Shown here: one piece after another, positions 1 to 10,570 of the stretch
How the letters are laid out: every line of letters starts with the position of its first letter
Numbering within the stretch: the stretch's first letter is position 1
Source: Bradyrhizobium zhanjiangense
GTDB lineage: Bacteria > Pseudomonadota > Alphaproteobacteria > Rhizobiales > Xanthobacteraceae
DNA length: 64,000 nt
Reading direction: 5' to 3'
NCBI RefSeq assembly: GCF_004114935.1
Contig: NZ_CP022221.1
Coordinates: 806,001-870,000 of the forward strand
Made by a program: the position numbers and the translations under genes
The notes under the pieces: generated by a model
What the model saw: only the letters and a program-made list of their open reading frames with translations
Told to the model about the DNA's origin: nothing
Databases searched by the model: none

Positions 1-1
1 C

Positions 2-1023
<1,022 letters not shown>

Positions 1024-1024
<1 letters not shown>

Positions 1025-1680
1025 TGATCACGCTCTACCACTGCGACGCCGCGCGCTCATTCCGTCCGCTCTGGATGCTGGAGGAGATGGGGCTGCCGTA
1101 CGAATTGAAGATGCTGCCATTCCCGCCGCGGGTGTTCGCCAAGGATTATCTCGGGATCAATCCGCTCGGCACCATCCCCTTTTTGATTGATGGCGAGACG
1201 CGGATGACGGAGTCCTCCGGCATCTGCCACTATCTCGGCATCAAATATGGTCCGACCCCGCTGATGGTGGGACCTGAGGATCCTGCCTATGGCGCGTTCC
1301 TGAACTGGATGTATTTCAGCGATGCCACGTTAACCTTCCCACAGACGCTGGTGCTCAGATACACCCAGCTCGAGCCGGAGGAGCGCCGCAATCCGCAGGT
1401 CGCCGGCGACTATGCGAAATGGTTCTTGGGACGCTTGCGCGCCGTCGAGGCAGCCACCGCAAATGCCGAAACCTTGTGCGCCGGCCGCTTCACAGCCGCT
1501 GACATTGTCATCGGTTATGCGCTCCGCCTCGCCGACAACATTGGGCTGGCCAAGGATTTTGGGCCAAATGTCGCAGCCTATTGGGCGCGCTTGCAGCAGC
1601 GCGACGGCTTCAAGCGCGCCGTTGCTGCGGAGCAAAAGGCCGGGATCGAGCAGAAAGTCGCTCCAAGGGTGCGGGCGTAG
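1024..1680 (+). CDS. Glutathione S-transferase family protein
   Basis: This 218-residue cytosolic protein has the two-domain GST layout. The N-terminal thioredoxin-like domain (about 1-80) carries the start MITLYHCDAARS, the cis-proline region GTIPFLID and the glutathione-binding TESSGICHYL. The C-terminal part is all helical and includes FTAADIVIGYAL, the usual N-capping region. The start was chosen because ATG overlaps the TGA of the acyl-CoA dehydrogenase, and the GST fold begins right there. Its role could be conjugation or a glutathione-dependent isomerisation in the neighbouring acyl-CoA pathway; the substrate is unknown. Confidence 0.9.
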
Positions 1681-1682
1681 TT

Positions 1683-1808
1683 GTCGTCCCGGCGAAGGCC
1701 GGGACCCATACTCCCCGAAACATGTTTTGCGAAGATTGGTCGCTCGGGATTGATATCGCCCACATCGATAGACTTCCCGATATGGGTCCCGGCCTCCGCC
1801 GGGACGAC
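1683..1808. repeat. Family 1 palindromic intergenic repeat, copy 1
   Basis: The outer arms read GTCGTCCCGGCGAAGGCCGG and its reverse complement near 1793-1808, with ACCCAT/ATGGGT just inside each arm. The element lies 3 bases after the GST stop. The central part is more diverged than in the other copies. It could form a long hairpin in RNA. Confidence 0.85.
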
Positions 1809-1953
1809 GAAGAGTTCCGGGTTTTTCTTTGCCCTTCCGTAGCGCCTGTCTTTTGCGCCTCATGACAGCGCTATCCCACCGTGACAGCGCCCAAATTTCC
1901 GCTAAGGTGACCTCCGTCCGCAGTGGCCAGAGAGCCGCGCGAGGAGGATCCCC

Positions 1954-2754
1954 ATGGAAGACAAAGGTCGCGAATCCGACCATTTGATGCTGATCACGCC
2001 GGAGCGGGTGTTCTATGCCGGCCTGCTCGGCCGCCCCCGCAAACGGACCCCCGGCTGCTGCCACGTCTATGTGGCGGTGAAGGGCAATCTGCATCTGACG
2101 ATCGACGATGTCTTCGCCACCGGCGAGCTGTTCGTCACCCTGCCGAACCAGCGGCATTCCATCGCCAGCGACTACCGCACCGCAATCAGCGTGACGCTCG
2201 AACCCGAGAGCATGCCGGACGGCGTGCTGGAGGCCTTGGCCCAGCGGCTGACCGGACCGGACAGTGCCGTTTACGCCCGCAAGATCCTCGCCGCCTACGC
2301 GCTGCTGCGCCAGCGCCGCTACGGTGACATCACCACCGCCGAGTTCGACGAGATGTGTTTTGGCGAGGCGCTGCCGCGCCGCGTGCTCGACCCGCGGGTG
2401 ACGCGCGCGGTCGCCCGCATCGAGCGCTTCTCCGGCGAGCCGGTCACGGCCGATACCTGTGCAGCCGAAGCGGGATTGTCCGCCTCGCGCTTCCTGCATT
2501 TGTTCAAAGAGGAGACCGGCATCTCCTTCCGCTCCTTCCGTGCCTGGAAGCGCGCGCGGCATTTGCTGCACTTCGCTAACCAGGACCTCAATCTCGCCCA
2601 TTTGGCGCAGGACATCGGCTATCCCGATTCCACTCACTTCAGCCACTCGATCCGCCGCTTCTACGGCCTGAAGCCGCGGGCGATCTTCGTCGGCTCGCGC
2701 GATCTTGCGATCTATCGCAGCACCGAGACAGTACGGCTGGCGGAGGCTTCGTAG
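1954..2754 (+). CDS. AraC-family transcriptional regulator
   Basis: This 266-residue DNA-binding protein has an N-terminal effector domain of about 150 residues and a C-terminal AraC/XylS double helix-turn-helix. The first HTH is around SRFLHLFKEETGISFRSF and the second spans LAHLAQDIGYPDSTHFSH, followed by RRFYGLKPRAI, the family signature. Translation starts at ATG 1954 behind a strong Shine-Dalgarno GAGGAGG at 1941-1947. It probably controls the neighbouring catabolic genes, but the target and ligand are not visible. The stop codon TAG is part of the repeat sequence that begins at this point. Confidence 0.93.
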   Translation: MEDKGRESDHLMLITPERVFYAGLLGRPRKRTPGCCHVYVAVKGNLHLTIDDVFATGELFVTLPNQRHSIASDYRTAISVTLEPESMPDGVLEALAQRLTGPDSAVYARKILAAYALLRQRRYGDITTAEFDEMCFGEALPRRVLDPRVTRAVARIERFSGEPVTADTCAAEAGLSASRFLHLFKEETGISFRSFRAWKRARHLLHFANQDLNLAHLAQDIGYPDSTHFSHSIRRFYGLKPRAIFVGSRDLAIYRSTETVRLAEAS

Positions 2755-2863
2755 GGTGGGTTAGCGCCGCTCTCGTAGGGTGGGCAAAGCGAAGCGTGCC
2801 CACCATCGTCACCAAGCACCGAGATGTGGTGGGCACGGCGCAAAGTGCCTTTGCCCATCCTAC
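2751..2863. repeat. Family 2 repeat (GTAGGGTGGGCAAAG type), copy 1 with a partial duplicate
   Basis: The motif GTAGGGTGGG occurs at 2751 and again at 2775, where the full element starts as GTAGGGTGGGCAAAGCGAAG. The element closes with TTTGCCCATCCTAC at 2850-2863. The first GTAGGGTGGG contains the TAG stop of the AraC gene. The bases from here to the next gene start (2978) hold nothing else I can name. Confidence 0.85.
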
Positions 2864-2977
2864 CGGTTTCTCGCTCTTTTCCAGCTTCTCCGCGCAAGAA
2901 GCCGCATGCCGCCCATCACATGATCGCAAGTGTTGAATTCCCAACATGCGAGACATCCAAGTCATGAGCGTCAAGGC

Positions 2978-3844
2978 ATGAGCGACAAGGCCGTCATCAC
3001 CTGCGCGCTGAACGGCGTGCTCACCGATCCGAAGCAGCACAACGTGCCTGTGACGCCCGAAGAGATGGCGCGCGAGGCCAAGGCTGCGTTCGATGCCGGC
3101 GCGTCCATCATGCACATCCATCTGCGCCAGCAGGCGCCGAACAAGGGGCATCTGCCGTCCTGGGAGGTCAGCGTCAGCAAGGAGATCCAGCAGGCGATCC
3201 GCGAGGCCTGTCCGGGCGTCATCATCAACCACACCTCGGGCGTGTCAGGGCCGAACTACTCAGGCGCGCTCGACTGCATCCGTGAGACGAAGCCGGAGAT
3301 CGCGGCCTGCAATGCCGGCTCGCTGAACTATCTGAAGGTCAAGGCTGACAACACCTGGGCCTGGCCGCCGATGATGTTCGACAACGCGGTCGAGAAGGTG
3401 AAGGACTATCTCGACGTCATGAACGCGGTCGGCACCATCCCCGAGTTCGAATGCTTCGACGTCGGCATCGTCCGCTGCGTCGGCATGTATCACCAGGTCG
3501 GCATGTACAAGGGCCCGCTCGAATATAACCTCGTGATGGGCGTCGCCTCGGGCATGCCTGCTGATCCCGAGCTGCTGCCGATCCTGATCAAGCTGAAGCG
3601 GCCCGAAGCGCATTTTCAGGTCACCGCGATCGGCCGCGAAGAGATCTGGCCGCTGCACCAGCGCTGCGCCGAGCTCGGCGGTCATCTGCGCACCGGCCTC
3701 GAAGACACCTTCTATCTTGCCGACGGCAAGAAGGTGACGTCGAACGGCCAGCTGATCGAAGCCGTCGCCGCCTGCGCCCGCCGCGCCGGCCGCGAGATCG
3801 CAAGCCCCGCCGAGGCGCGGAAGATCTTTGGGACGAATCGCTGA
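2978..3844 (+). CDS. BKACE-family protein (3-keto-5-aminohexanoate cleavage enzyme family, DUF849)
   Basis: This 288-residue predicted TIM-barrel, metal-dependent enzyme condenses a beta-keto acid with acetyl-CoA. The start MSDKAVITCALNGV carries the first barrel strand. IMHIHLRQ (about residue 47) matches the family's HxH metal-binding motif, and INHTSGVSGPN follows further on. I chose ATG 2978 because the family begins with this strand; the only other nearby ATG (2964) runs into a stop at once. The beta-keto acid is not predictable from sequence alone. Its position between an AraC regulator and an acyl-CoA carboxylase supports a role in carboxylic acid catabolism. Confidence 0.88.
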   Translation: MSDKAVITCALNGVLTDPKQHNVPVTPEEMAREAKAAFDAGASIMHIHLRQQAPNKGHLPSWEVSVSKEIQQAIREACPGVIINHTSGVSGPNYSGALDCIRETKPEIAACNAGSLNYLKVKADNTWAWPPMMFDNAVEKVKDYLDVMNAVGTIPEFECFDVGIVRCVGMYHQVGMYKGPLEYNLVMGVASGMPADPELLPILIKLKRPEAHFQVTAIGREEIWPLHQRCAELGGHLRTGLEDTFYLADGKKVTSNGQLIEAVAACARRAGREIASPAEARKIFGTNR

Positions 3845-3857
3845 ACGTAGCCCCAGC

Positions 3858-3943
3858 CGTCATTGCGAGCGAAGCGAAGCAATCCAGAGTGCATCCGCGG
3901 AAACAGACTGGATTGCTTCGTCGCTTCGCTCCTCGCAATGACG
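3858..3943. repeat. Family 4 repeat (CGTCATTGCGAGCGAAGCG type), copy 1
   Basis: The arms are CGTCATTGCGAGCGAAGCG with AAGCAATCCAG inside, and the reverse complement CTGGATTGCTTCG ... CGCAATGACG at the other end. The copy fills almost all of the gap between the BKACE gene and the carboxylase beta gene. Confidence 0.85.
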
Positions 3944-3957
3944 GGTAGGATAGATTT

Positions 3958-5574
3958 ATGTCCATTCTCGAAAACACTATCTCGCCCGGCAGCACCAGCT
4001 ACCACGCCAACCGCGACGGCATGCTTGCGCTGATCGACCGCATGCGCGCGCTGGAAGAGCGCACGCGGGCAGCGTCCGCCGCAGCAAAGGACCGCTTCCA
4101 CAAGCGCGGCCAGCTGCTGCCGCGCGAGCGCGTCGCGCTGGTGCTTGATCCAGGCGCGCCCTTCATTGAGCTGTCGACGCTCGCCGGCTACATGTTCGAC
4201 GTTCCGGATCCGAACAAGAGCGTGCCCGGCGGCGGCGTCATTGCCGGCATCGGCTTTGTCTCGGGCGTGCGCTGCATGGTTAGCGCCAGCGATGCCGGCA
4301 TCGATGCCGGTGCGCTGCAGCCCTACGGCCTCGACAAGACGCTGCGGGTGCAAGAGCTCGCGCTGGAGAACAAGCTGCCTTACGTCCAGCTCGTCGAAAG
4401 CGCCGGCGCCAATCTGTTGCGTTACCGCGTCGAGGATTTTGTCCGCGGCGGCAACATCTTTCGCAATCTCGCGCGGCTCTCGGCCGCGGGATTGCCCGTC
4501 GTCACCGTGACGCATGGCTCGTCCACCGCCGGCGGTGCCTACCAGACGGGTCTCTCCGACTACATCGTCATGGTCCGCGGCCGCACGCGCGCTTTCCTTG
4601 CCGGGCCGCCGCTATTGAAAGCCGCGACCGGTGAGATCGCGACCGAGGAAGAGCTCGGCGGCGCCGAGATGCATACGCAGGTGTCCGGTCTCGGCGACTA
4701 TCTCGCCGAGGACGATCGCGACGCACTTCGCATCGCGCGCGATATCATGGCGGCGCTGCAATGGGAGCGGCCGGGCAGGGTAGCTGCGCAGTTCAAGCCG
4801 CCGCGCTACGACCAGGACGAGCTGCTCGGCATCATGCCGATGGACCACAAGCGCCCGGTGGACATGAAACAGGTGATTGCGCGCATCGTCGACGATTCCG
4901 ACTTCACCGAGATGGCGCCGAACTACGGCCCCGCCACCGTCTGCGGCCATGCCCGCATCGAGGGCCAGGCGATCGGCATCATCACCAATAACGGTCCGCT
5001 CGATCCCGCCGGTGCCAACAAGGCGACGCATTTCATCCAGGCCTGCTGCCAGACCCGCACGCCGTTGCTCTATCTGAACAACACCACCGGCTACATGGTC
5101 GGCAAGGCCTATGAAGAAGCCGGCATGATCAAGCACGGCTCGAAGATGATCCAGGCGGTGACCTCGGCGACGGTGCCGCAGATCACCATCTATTGCGGTG
5201 CCTCGTTCGGCGCCGGCAATTACGGCATGTGCGGGCGCGGCTTCCATCCGCGTTTCTGCTTCTCCTGGCCGAACGCCAAGACCGCCGTGATGGGCGGCGA
5301 GCAGGCTGCAGAAACCATGGCGATCGTGACCGAGGCCGCCGCCGCGCGCCGCGGCAAACCGGTCGAGAAGGACAAGCTCGAGGCCATGAAGGCGCAGATC
5401 ATTGGCGTGTTCGACGGCCAGATGGACGTGTTTTCGACCAGCGCGCGCGTGCTCGACGACGGCGTGATCGATCCGCGCGACACCCGCGCTGTGCTATCCG
5501 AGGTGCTCGCGATCTGCCGCGAGGGCGATGCACGCACACCCCAGCGCATGCAGTTCTCGGTGGCCCGCCCATGA
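3958..5574 (+). CDS. Acyl-CoA carboxylase, carboxyltransferase (beta) subunit
   Basis: This 538-residue subunit transfers carboxyl from biotin to an acyl-CoA. The N-terminal crotonase-like domain includes GGVIAGIGFVSGVRC and SSTAGGAYQTGLSDY. The C-terminal domain includes LYLNNTTGYMVGKAYE and GASFGAGNYGMCGRGF, as in methylcrotonyl-, geranyl- and propionyl-CoA carboxylases. Length and motifs fit the methylcrotonyl/geranyl-CoA type best. The gene overlaps the biotin carboxylase gene by four bases (ATGA), giving coupled translation of the two subunits. Which acyl-CoA it uses (3-methylcrotonyl, geranyl or other) remains open. Confidence 0.92.
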   Translation: MSILENTISPGSTSYHANRDGMLALIDRMRALEERTRAASAAAKDRFHKRGQLLPRERVALVLDPGAPFIELSTLAGYMFDVPDPNKSVPGGGVIAGIGFVSGVRCMVSASDAGIDAGALQPYGLDKTLRVQELALENKLPYVQLVESAGANLLRYRVEDFVRGGNIFRNLARLSAAGLPVVTVTHGSSTAGGAYQTGLSDYIVMVRGRTRAFLAGPPLLKAATGEIATEEELGGAEMHTQVSGLGDYLAEDDRDALRIARDIMAALQWERPGRVAAQFKPPRYDQDELLGIMPMDHKRPVDMKQVIARIVDDSDFTEMAPNYGPATVCGHARIEGQAIGIITNNGPLDPAGANKATHFIQACCQTRTPLLYLNNTTGYMVGKAYEEAGMIKHGSKMIQAVTSATVPQITIYCGASFGAGNYGMCGRGFHPRFCFSWPNAKTAVMGGEQAAETMAIVTEAAAARRGKPVEKDKLEAMKAQIIGVFDGQMDVFSTSARVLDDGVIDPRDTRAVLSEVLAICREGDARTPQRMQFSVARP

Positions 5575-7547
5575 GGAACGGATCAGTGCAGCACCGGCCG
5601 TTCTTCAAGGTCCTGATTGCCAATCGCGGCGAGATCGCGCTCCGCGTGATGCGCAGCGCGCGGCAACTCGGCCTCGGCGTCGTCGCGGTCTATTCGGATG
5701 CCGATCGCGATGCGCTCCACGTGCGGCAGGCGGATCAGGCCGTGCGCGTCGGCGAAGCGCTGCCGGCGCACTCCTATCTCAACATCCCCGCGATCATCGC
5801 CGCAGCCAGGGCGAGCGGCGCGGACGCCGTGCATCCCGGCTATGGCTTCCTTGCCGAGAATGAGGAGTTCGCGAGAGCTTGCAAGGATGCCGGTCTCGTC
5901 TTCATCGGCCCATCGCCGCAGGCGATCGAAGCTATGGGCAACAAGGCCGGCGCCAAGGAGATCATGAAGAAGGCCGGCGTGCCCATCGTGCCCGGCTATC
6001 AGGGCACTGACCAGGGCGACGAGGTCATGCTCGCCGAAGCCAAAAAGATCGGCTTCCCCGTGATGATCAAGGCGGTGGCCGGCGGCGGCGGACGAGGCAT
6101 GCGGCTCGTCGCCGACGCGGCCTCTTTTCCCGATGCCCTGCGCAGCGCGCGGTCGGAGGCGAAGGCCGCGTTCGGCGATCCCACGGTCATCCTCGAACGG
6201 GCCATCCTGAACCCGCGCCATATCGAGATCCAGGTGTTCGGCGACAGCCACGGCAACGCGATCCATCTCGGCGAGCGTGATTGCTCGGTGCAGCGGCGGC
6301 ACCAGAAGCTGATCGAGGAGGCGCCGTCGCCTGCGGTGACGCCGGAGCTGCGCGCGAAAATGGGCGAGGTGGCCGTCGCGGCCGTGAAGGCGCTGCGCTA
6401 TGAGGGCGCCGGCACGCTGGAATTTTTGCTCGATGCGAGCGGCGAGTTCTACTTCATGGAGATGAACACGCGCCTTCAGGTCGAGCATCCCGTGACCGAG
6501 GCGATCACCGGGCTCGATCTCGTCGAGCTGCAGCTGCGCGTTGCGCGCGGCGAGCAATTGCCGGTGAAGCAGCAGGATATCCGCTTCGAAGGCCACGCCA
6601 TCGAGGTGCGACTGTGCTCGGAAGATGCCGCGCACGATTTCATGCCGCAGTCCGGCCGCATGGCGCGCTGGCAGGTGCCGGAAGGATTGCGCATCGAGCA
6701 TGCGCTACAGTCGGATACCGAGATCCCGCCGTTCTACGATTCCATGATTGCCAAGGTGATCAGCCATGGCGCCACGCGCGAGGAGGCGAGGGGGCGGTTG
6801 ATCGTCGGCCTGGAGCAGCTCACGGCTTTTGGCGTGACCACCAACCAGGCGTTCCTGATGTCGTGCCTGCGTCATTCCGGCTTTGCCAGGGGCGAGGCGA
6901 CGACGGCGTTCATTGGCGCGCATCGCGACGAGCTGATGGCACCGCGCGCCAACAGCGCATTCAGCGTCGCACTCGCGGGCCTTCTGCTTTACGTCACCAG
7001 CCCGCAAGCGCCGTCATGGCGAAGTGGACGGAGCCTCGCGGCAACGTTCCCGCTGCCGGCGAAAGTCGAGATCGCAGGCCACGCGCATGAGCTCGAAGTC
7101 ACCCGCGAGCGCGACGGCAGCTACACAATCGCTACCGACGGCCGGGAAGCCAAGTTCGAAATCGATGAGCTTGATCCCGACGCCATCCGCTTCCGCCATG
7201 ACGGCGTAATGGACAGCGCAAGATTCCTGCGCGATGGCAACCAACTCTACCTCCAGCATCGCGGTATCCCGCTCGCGGTGAATGATCTCACGCTGGCCGC
7301 GCCGAAGGCTGCCGCGACCAACGGCGGTGACGGCAAGGTCCGCGCTGCCCTGAACGGCCGCGTCGTCGCCGTCCTGGTCAAGCCGGGCGATCGCGTCACT
7401 GCCGGTCAACCGGTGATGACGTTGGAAGCGATGAAGATGGAGCACGTCCACAAGGCCGGCATTGACGGCGTGGTGGAGACGATCGAAGTTGCCGAGGGCG
7501 AGCAGGTGACCACGGGCAGGATCGTGGTGGAGATCGGGGTGGGTTAG
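5571..7547 (+). CDS. Acyl-CoA carboxylase, biotin carboxylase-biotin carrier (alpha) subunit
   Basis: This 658-residue subunit carboxylates its own biotin with ATP and bicarbonate. The N-terminal biotin carboxylase domain starts KVLIANRGEIALRVM. The ATP-grasp region has GGGGRGMR and EMNTRLQVEHPVTE. A linker follows, and the C-terminal carrier domain holds LEAMKMEH, with the biotinylated lysine at about residue 622. The start ATG at 5571 overlaps the stop of the beta subunit gene. With that gene it encodes a complete two-subunit carboxylase of the methylcrotonyl/geranyl-CoA carboxylase type. Confidence 0.93.
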   Translation: MRNGSVQHRPFFKVLIANRGEIALRVMRSARQLGLGVVAVYSDADRDALHVRQADQAVRVGEALPAHSYLNIPAIIAAARASGADAVHPGYGFLAENEEFARACKDAGLVFIGPSPQAIEAMGNKAGAKEIMKKAGVPIVPGYQGTDQGDEVMLAEAKKIGFPVMIKAVAGGGGRGMRLVADAASFPDALRSARSEAKAAFGDPTVILERAILNPRHIEIQVFGDSHGNAIHLGERDCSVQRRHQKLIEEAPSPAVTPELRAKMGEVAVAAVKALRYEGAGTLEFLLDASGEFYFMEMNTRLQVEHPVTEAITGLDLVELQLRVARGEQLPVKQQDIRFEGHAIEVRLCSEDAAHDFMPQSGRMARWQVPEGLRIEHALQSDTEIPPFYDSMIAKVISHGATREEARGRLIVGLEQLTAFGVTTNQAFLMSCLRHSGFARGEATTAFIGAHRDELMAPRANSAFSVALAGLLLYVTSPQAPSWRSGRSLAATFPLPAKVEIAGHAHELEVTRERDGSYTIATDGREAKFEIDELDPDAIRFRHDGVMDSARFLRDGNQLYLQHRGIPLAVNDLTLAAPKAAATNGGDGKVRAALNGRVVAVLVKPGDRVTAGQPVMTLEAMKMEHVHKAGIDGVVETIEVAEGEQVTTGRIVVEIGVG

Positions 7548-7571
7548 GGCGGCGAGCGCAGTATCGTGGCG

Positions 7572-7658
7572 CGGGCCAAGGCGCATAGCGCCGTGCCCAC
7601 CGTCGTGCGGCGGTTGCGTCTGGGATGGTGGGCATGCATCGCTTTGCCCGCCCCTACG
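7572..7658. repeat. Family 2 repeat, copy 2 (diverged)
   Basis: The sequence has the family core GGGCCAAGGCGCATAGCGCC followed by GTGCCCACC, then GGTGGGCATG and GCTTTGCCCGCCCCTACGG. The left arm has lost the usual GTAGGGTGGG start. It lies between the convergent carboxylase and peptide-transporter genes and could act as a bidirectional hairpin. Confidence 0.75.
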
Positions 7659-7677
7659 GATCTTCGCCGGGACGACA

Positions 7678-8664
7678 TTAGAGAGGTCGCCCCGTCCCCT
7701 CATTGAGCAAACACGCCACCCGATGTCCGCCAGCCGCCTCCACCAGCGCCGGCCGCTCCGTCTTGCACCGTTCCATCGCAAACCGGCAGCGGGTATGAAA
7801 CGCGCAGCCCGAGGGCGGATTGACCGGGCTCGGCACGTCGCCATCGACCAGAGGCGCAAGTTTTTTCGCGAGCGGATTGGCGATCGGCACCGACGCAAGC
7901 AAAGCCTGCGTGTAGGGATGCCTGGGATTGCGGAACAGCTCGTCCTTGTCGGCGATCTCGACGATGCGGCCGAGATACATCACGGCGACGCGGTGGCTGA
8001 TATGGGCGACCACGGCGAGGTCGTGCGCGATGAAGAGATAGGAGAAGCCGTGCCGGCGTTGCAGGTCGATCAAGAGATTGATCACTTGCGCCTGGATCGA
8101 GACGTCGAGCGCGGAGACCGGCTCGTCGCAGACGATCAACCGCGGCTCCAGTGCCAGCGCTCGCGCGATGCAGATGCGCTGACGCTGGCCGCCGGAGAAT
8201 TGATGCGGGAAGTTGCGCATCTGATCGGGTCTTAGGCCCACCTGCTCGAACAGTCTCGCGACACGCGCCTCCAGCGCCTTGCCGGTGGCGAGCCCATGCA
8301 CGGCCAGCGGCTCGCCGACGATGTCGCCCGCGGTCATGCGCGGATTGAGCGAGGCGAACGGATCCTGGAACACGATCTGCATCGAGCGGCGGTGCGGCCG
8401 CAGCGCCGTCTTCGAGAGATGGGTGATGTCCTCGCCTTCCAGGCGGATCTGGCCCGAGGTCGGCTCGACGAGCCGCAGCACGCTGCGCGCCACGGTCGAC
8501 TTGCCGCAGCCGGATTCGCCGACGAGGCCAAGCGTTTCGCCAACACCAAGCGCGAACGAGACACCATCGACCGCGTGCACGGTGCCGACCTGCCGGCGCA
8601 GCACGCCCGCACGCACGGGATAGTGCTTGATCAAGTCCGTGACCTCGAGCAGCGCCTCGCTCAT
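7678..8664 (-). CDS. Peptide-type ABC transporter ATP-binding protein (DppF/OppF-like)
   Basis: This 328-residue cytoplasmic ATPase has Walker [10 protein letters not shown], the signature FSGGQRQR and Walker [13 protein letters not shown]. The C-terminal extension [14 protein letters not shown] is the cysteine-rich tail typical of oligopeptide transporter ATPases and probably binds an iron-sulfur cluster. I chose the ATG at 8664 because it overlaps the stop of the preceding ATPase gene (ATGA) and because the domain starts at [15 protein letters not shown]. It is the last gene of the five-gene importer operon that starts at 13152. Confidence 0.94.
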   Translation of the reverse strand: MSEALLEVTDLIKHYPVRAGVLRRQVGTVHAVDGVSFALGVGETLGLVGESGCGKSTVARSVLRLVEPTSGQIRLEGEDITHLSKTALRPHRRSMQIVFQDPFASLNPRMTAGDIVGEPLAVHGLATGKALEARVARLFEQVGLRPDQMRNFPHQFSGGQRQRICIARALALEPRLIVCDEPVSALDVSIQAQVINLLIDLQRRHGFSYLFIAHDLAVVAHISHRVAVMYLGRIVEIADKDELFRNPRHPYTQALLASVPIANPLAKKLAPLVDGDVPSPVNPPSGCAFHTRCRFAMERCKTERPALVEAAGGHRVACLLNEGTGRPL

Positions 8665-9668
8665 GCCACCTCCGCCACTTCCTCCGCGCGCCAGCAGGCC
8701 GCGAGATGGCCGCCGCCCCAATCGGCGAGCGGCGGATATTCGTCCTGGCAGCGCTTGATCGCGAGTGGGCACCGCGGCGCGAAGGCGCAGCCTTTCGGCA
8801 GCCGCACCAGCGACGGCACCGTGCCCGGAATTTCGTTCAGCCGCGGCGGCGCGGCGACGCCGGACGCCGGCACGGCCGGAATCGAAGCCATCAGCCCCCG
8901 CGTATAGGGATGCTTTGGCGATGCAAACAGCGCTTCGACGCTGGCTTCCTCGACCTTGCGGCCCGCATACATCACGATCACGCGCTGCGCGGTCTGCGCG
9001 ACCACGCCGAGATCATGCGTGATCAGCACGAGCCCAGTGCCGAGCTCCTTCTGAAGGTCGAGGATCAGCGCCAAGATCTGCGCCTGGATCGTGACGTCGA
9101 GCGCAGTGGTCGGCTCGTCCGCGATCAGCAGCGCCGGACGGCACGCCAGCGCCATCGCGATCATCGCGCGCTGGCGCATGCCGCCGGAGAGCTGGTGCGG
9201 ATATTCGCGTGCGCGCCGCGCCGGCTCGGGGATGCGCACCAGCCGCAGCATCTCGACTGCGATATCCCCGGCCTCCTTGGCCGACAAGTTCCGGTGCAGC
9301 CGCACCGCCTCGACGATCTGGTCGCCGATCCGCATCACGGGATTGAGCGATGTCATCGGCTCCTGAAAGATCATGGAGATGCGGTTGCCCCTGACAGCAC
9401 GCATCTTCGCTTCATCCAGCGCCAGCAGATCGGTGCCTTCGAGCGTGACGGAGCCGCCGACAATACGGCCCGGCGGATCAGGCACCAGCCGCATCAGCGA
9501 CAGCGCCGTGACGCTCTTGCCGCAACCGGATTCGCCGACGATCGCCAGCGTCTCGCCGCGCTTCACGGTGAATGAAACGTCGTCAACCGCCTTGAAGAGT
9601 CCCGAATTGGTGAAGAACACCGTCTTCAGGTTCTTCACGTCGAGCACGAGGTCGGATTTGTCAGCCAT
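8661..9668 (-). CDS. Peptide-type ABC transporter ATP-binding protein (DppD/OppD-like)
   Basis: This 335-residue ATPase has Walker [10 protein letters not shown], the signature LSGGMRQR and Walker [13 protein letters not shown], with the C-terminal cysteine motif [14 protein letters not shown]. It pairs with the DppF-like protein to drive the two permeases. The start ATG overlaps the stop of the DppC-like permease gene, and its own stop overlaps the start of the next ATPase gene. These four-base overlaps support one transcript. Confidence 0.94.
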   Translation of the reverse strand: MADKSDLVLDVKNLKTVFFTNSGLFKAVDDVSFTVKRGETLAIVGESGCGKSVTALSLMRLVPDPPGRIVGGSVTLEGTDLLALDEAKMRAVRGNRISMIFQEPMTSLNPVMRIGDQIVEAVRLHRNLSAKEAGDIAVEMLRLVRIPEPARRAREYPHQLSGGMRQRAMIAMALACRPALLIADEPTTALDVTIQAQILALILDLQKELGTGLVLITHDLGVVAQTAQRVIVMYAGRKVEEASVEALFASPKHPYTRGLMASIPAVPASGVAAPPRLNEIPGTVPSLVRLPKGCAFAPRCPLAIKRCQDEYPPLADWGGGHLAACWRAEEVAEVA

Positions 9669-10561
9669 CAGCCGCGCTGCCGGGGATCGAGGATATCACG
9701 CAGGGCGTCGCCGAACAGGTTGGCACCGAACACGGCGAGGCTGATGGCGATGCCCGGGAAGATCACCAGCCACGGCGCGGTGCGGACATATTCGGCGGCG
9801 GATTCCGAGAGCATACGCCCCCACGACGGATAAGGTTCGGGAATGCCGAGGCCGAGGAAGGACAGCGAAGCCTCGGTCAGGATGGTCGAGCCGAGCTGGG
9901 CGGTCGCCAGCACGATCAGCGGCGCCAGCGTGTTCGGCAGCACGTGGCGCAGCGCGATCCGCATCTCGCTCATACCGATCGATTTTGCCGCCTCCACGAA
10001 GGGCTGTTCGCGCAGTGCCAGCGTGTTGGCGCGGATGACGCGCGCGACCGTCGGGATCAGCGGAATGGCGATAGCGATGATCACGTTCGGCAGTGATGGG
10101 CCGAGCGCCGCCGTCATCACCAGCGCCAGCACCAAGAGCGGCAGCGCCTGGAGAACGTCGGAGACGCGCTGGAACACGAGATCGACCCAGCCCGAGAGAT
10201 AACCGGAGGTGAGGCCGACGATCACGCCGATCGAGCCGCCGAGCGCCGTGGAGCCAAGCCCGACCGCGAGCGAGATCCGTGCACCGTGGATGATACGGCT
10301 GAACACGTCGCGGCCGAAGGAATCGGTGCCCATCCAGTGCGCCAGGCTCGGGCGCGCCAGCGCGCGGGCGGAGTCGACCGTCAGCGGATCGTAGCGCGCG
10401 ATGAAGTCGGCGAAGATTGCGGTGAGCACGAACACCGCCATGATGACGAGCCCGGCCGCGCCAAGCACGTGCCGCTGGGCCATGAACAGCACGCGCCGCC
10501 AGCCACCGGTCGCATGCGCCCCGGCCCGCCTCAGTTCAACGTCGAAGTCGATCGCAGCCAA
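9668..10561 (-). CDS. Peptide-type ABC transporter permease (DppC-like)
   Basis: This 297-residue inner-membrane protein has about six predicted membrane segments. An N-terminal extension of about 25 residues precedes the first helix, as in DppC/Opp[21 protein letters not shown] is the classic DppC start of the transport domain, and the EAA loop lies around [13 protein letters not shown]. The start is a TTG at 10561, supported by an AGGAG six bases upstream on the minus strand; no ATG fits better. Confidence 0.93.
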   Translation of the reverse strand: MAAIDFDVELRRAGAHATGGWRRVLFMAQRHVLGAAGLVIMAVFVLTAIFADFIARYDPLTVDSARALARPSLAHWMGTDSFGRDVFSRIIHGARISLAVGLGSTALGGSIGVIVGLTSGYLSGWVDLVFQRVSDVLQALPLLVLALVMTAALGPSLPNVIIAIAIPLIPTVARVIRANTLALREQPFVEAAKSIGMSEMRIALRHVLPNTLAPLIVLATAQLGSTILTEASLSFLGLGIPEPYPSWGRMLSESAAEYVRTAPWLVIFPGIAISLAVFGANLFGDALRDILDPRQRG

Positions 10562-10570
10562 GGTGATCTC

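Noticed and set aside
1330..2646. Minus-strand open frame of about 430 codons across the GST-AraC junction
   Set aside because: It runs through a family 1 repeat and two convincing genes on the other strand; no motif supports it.
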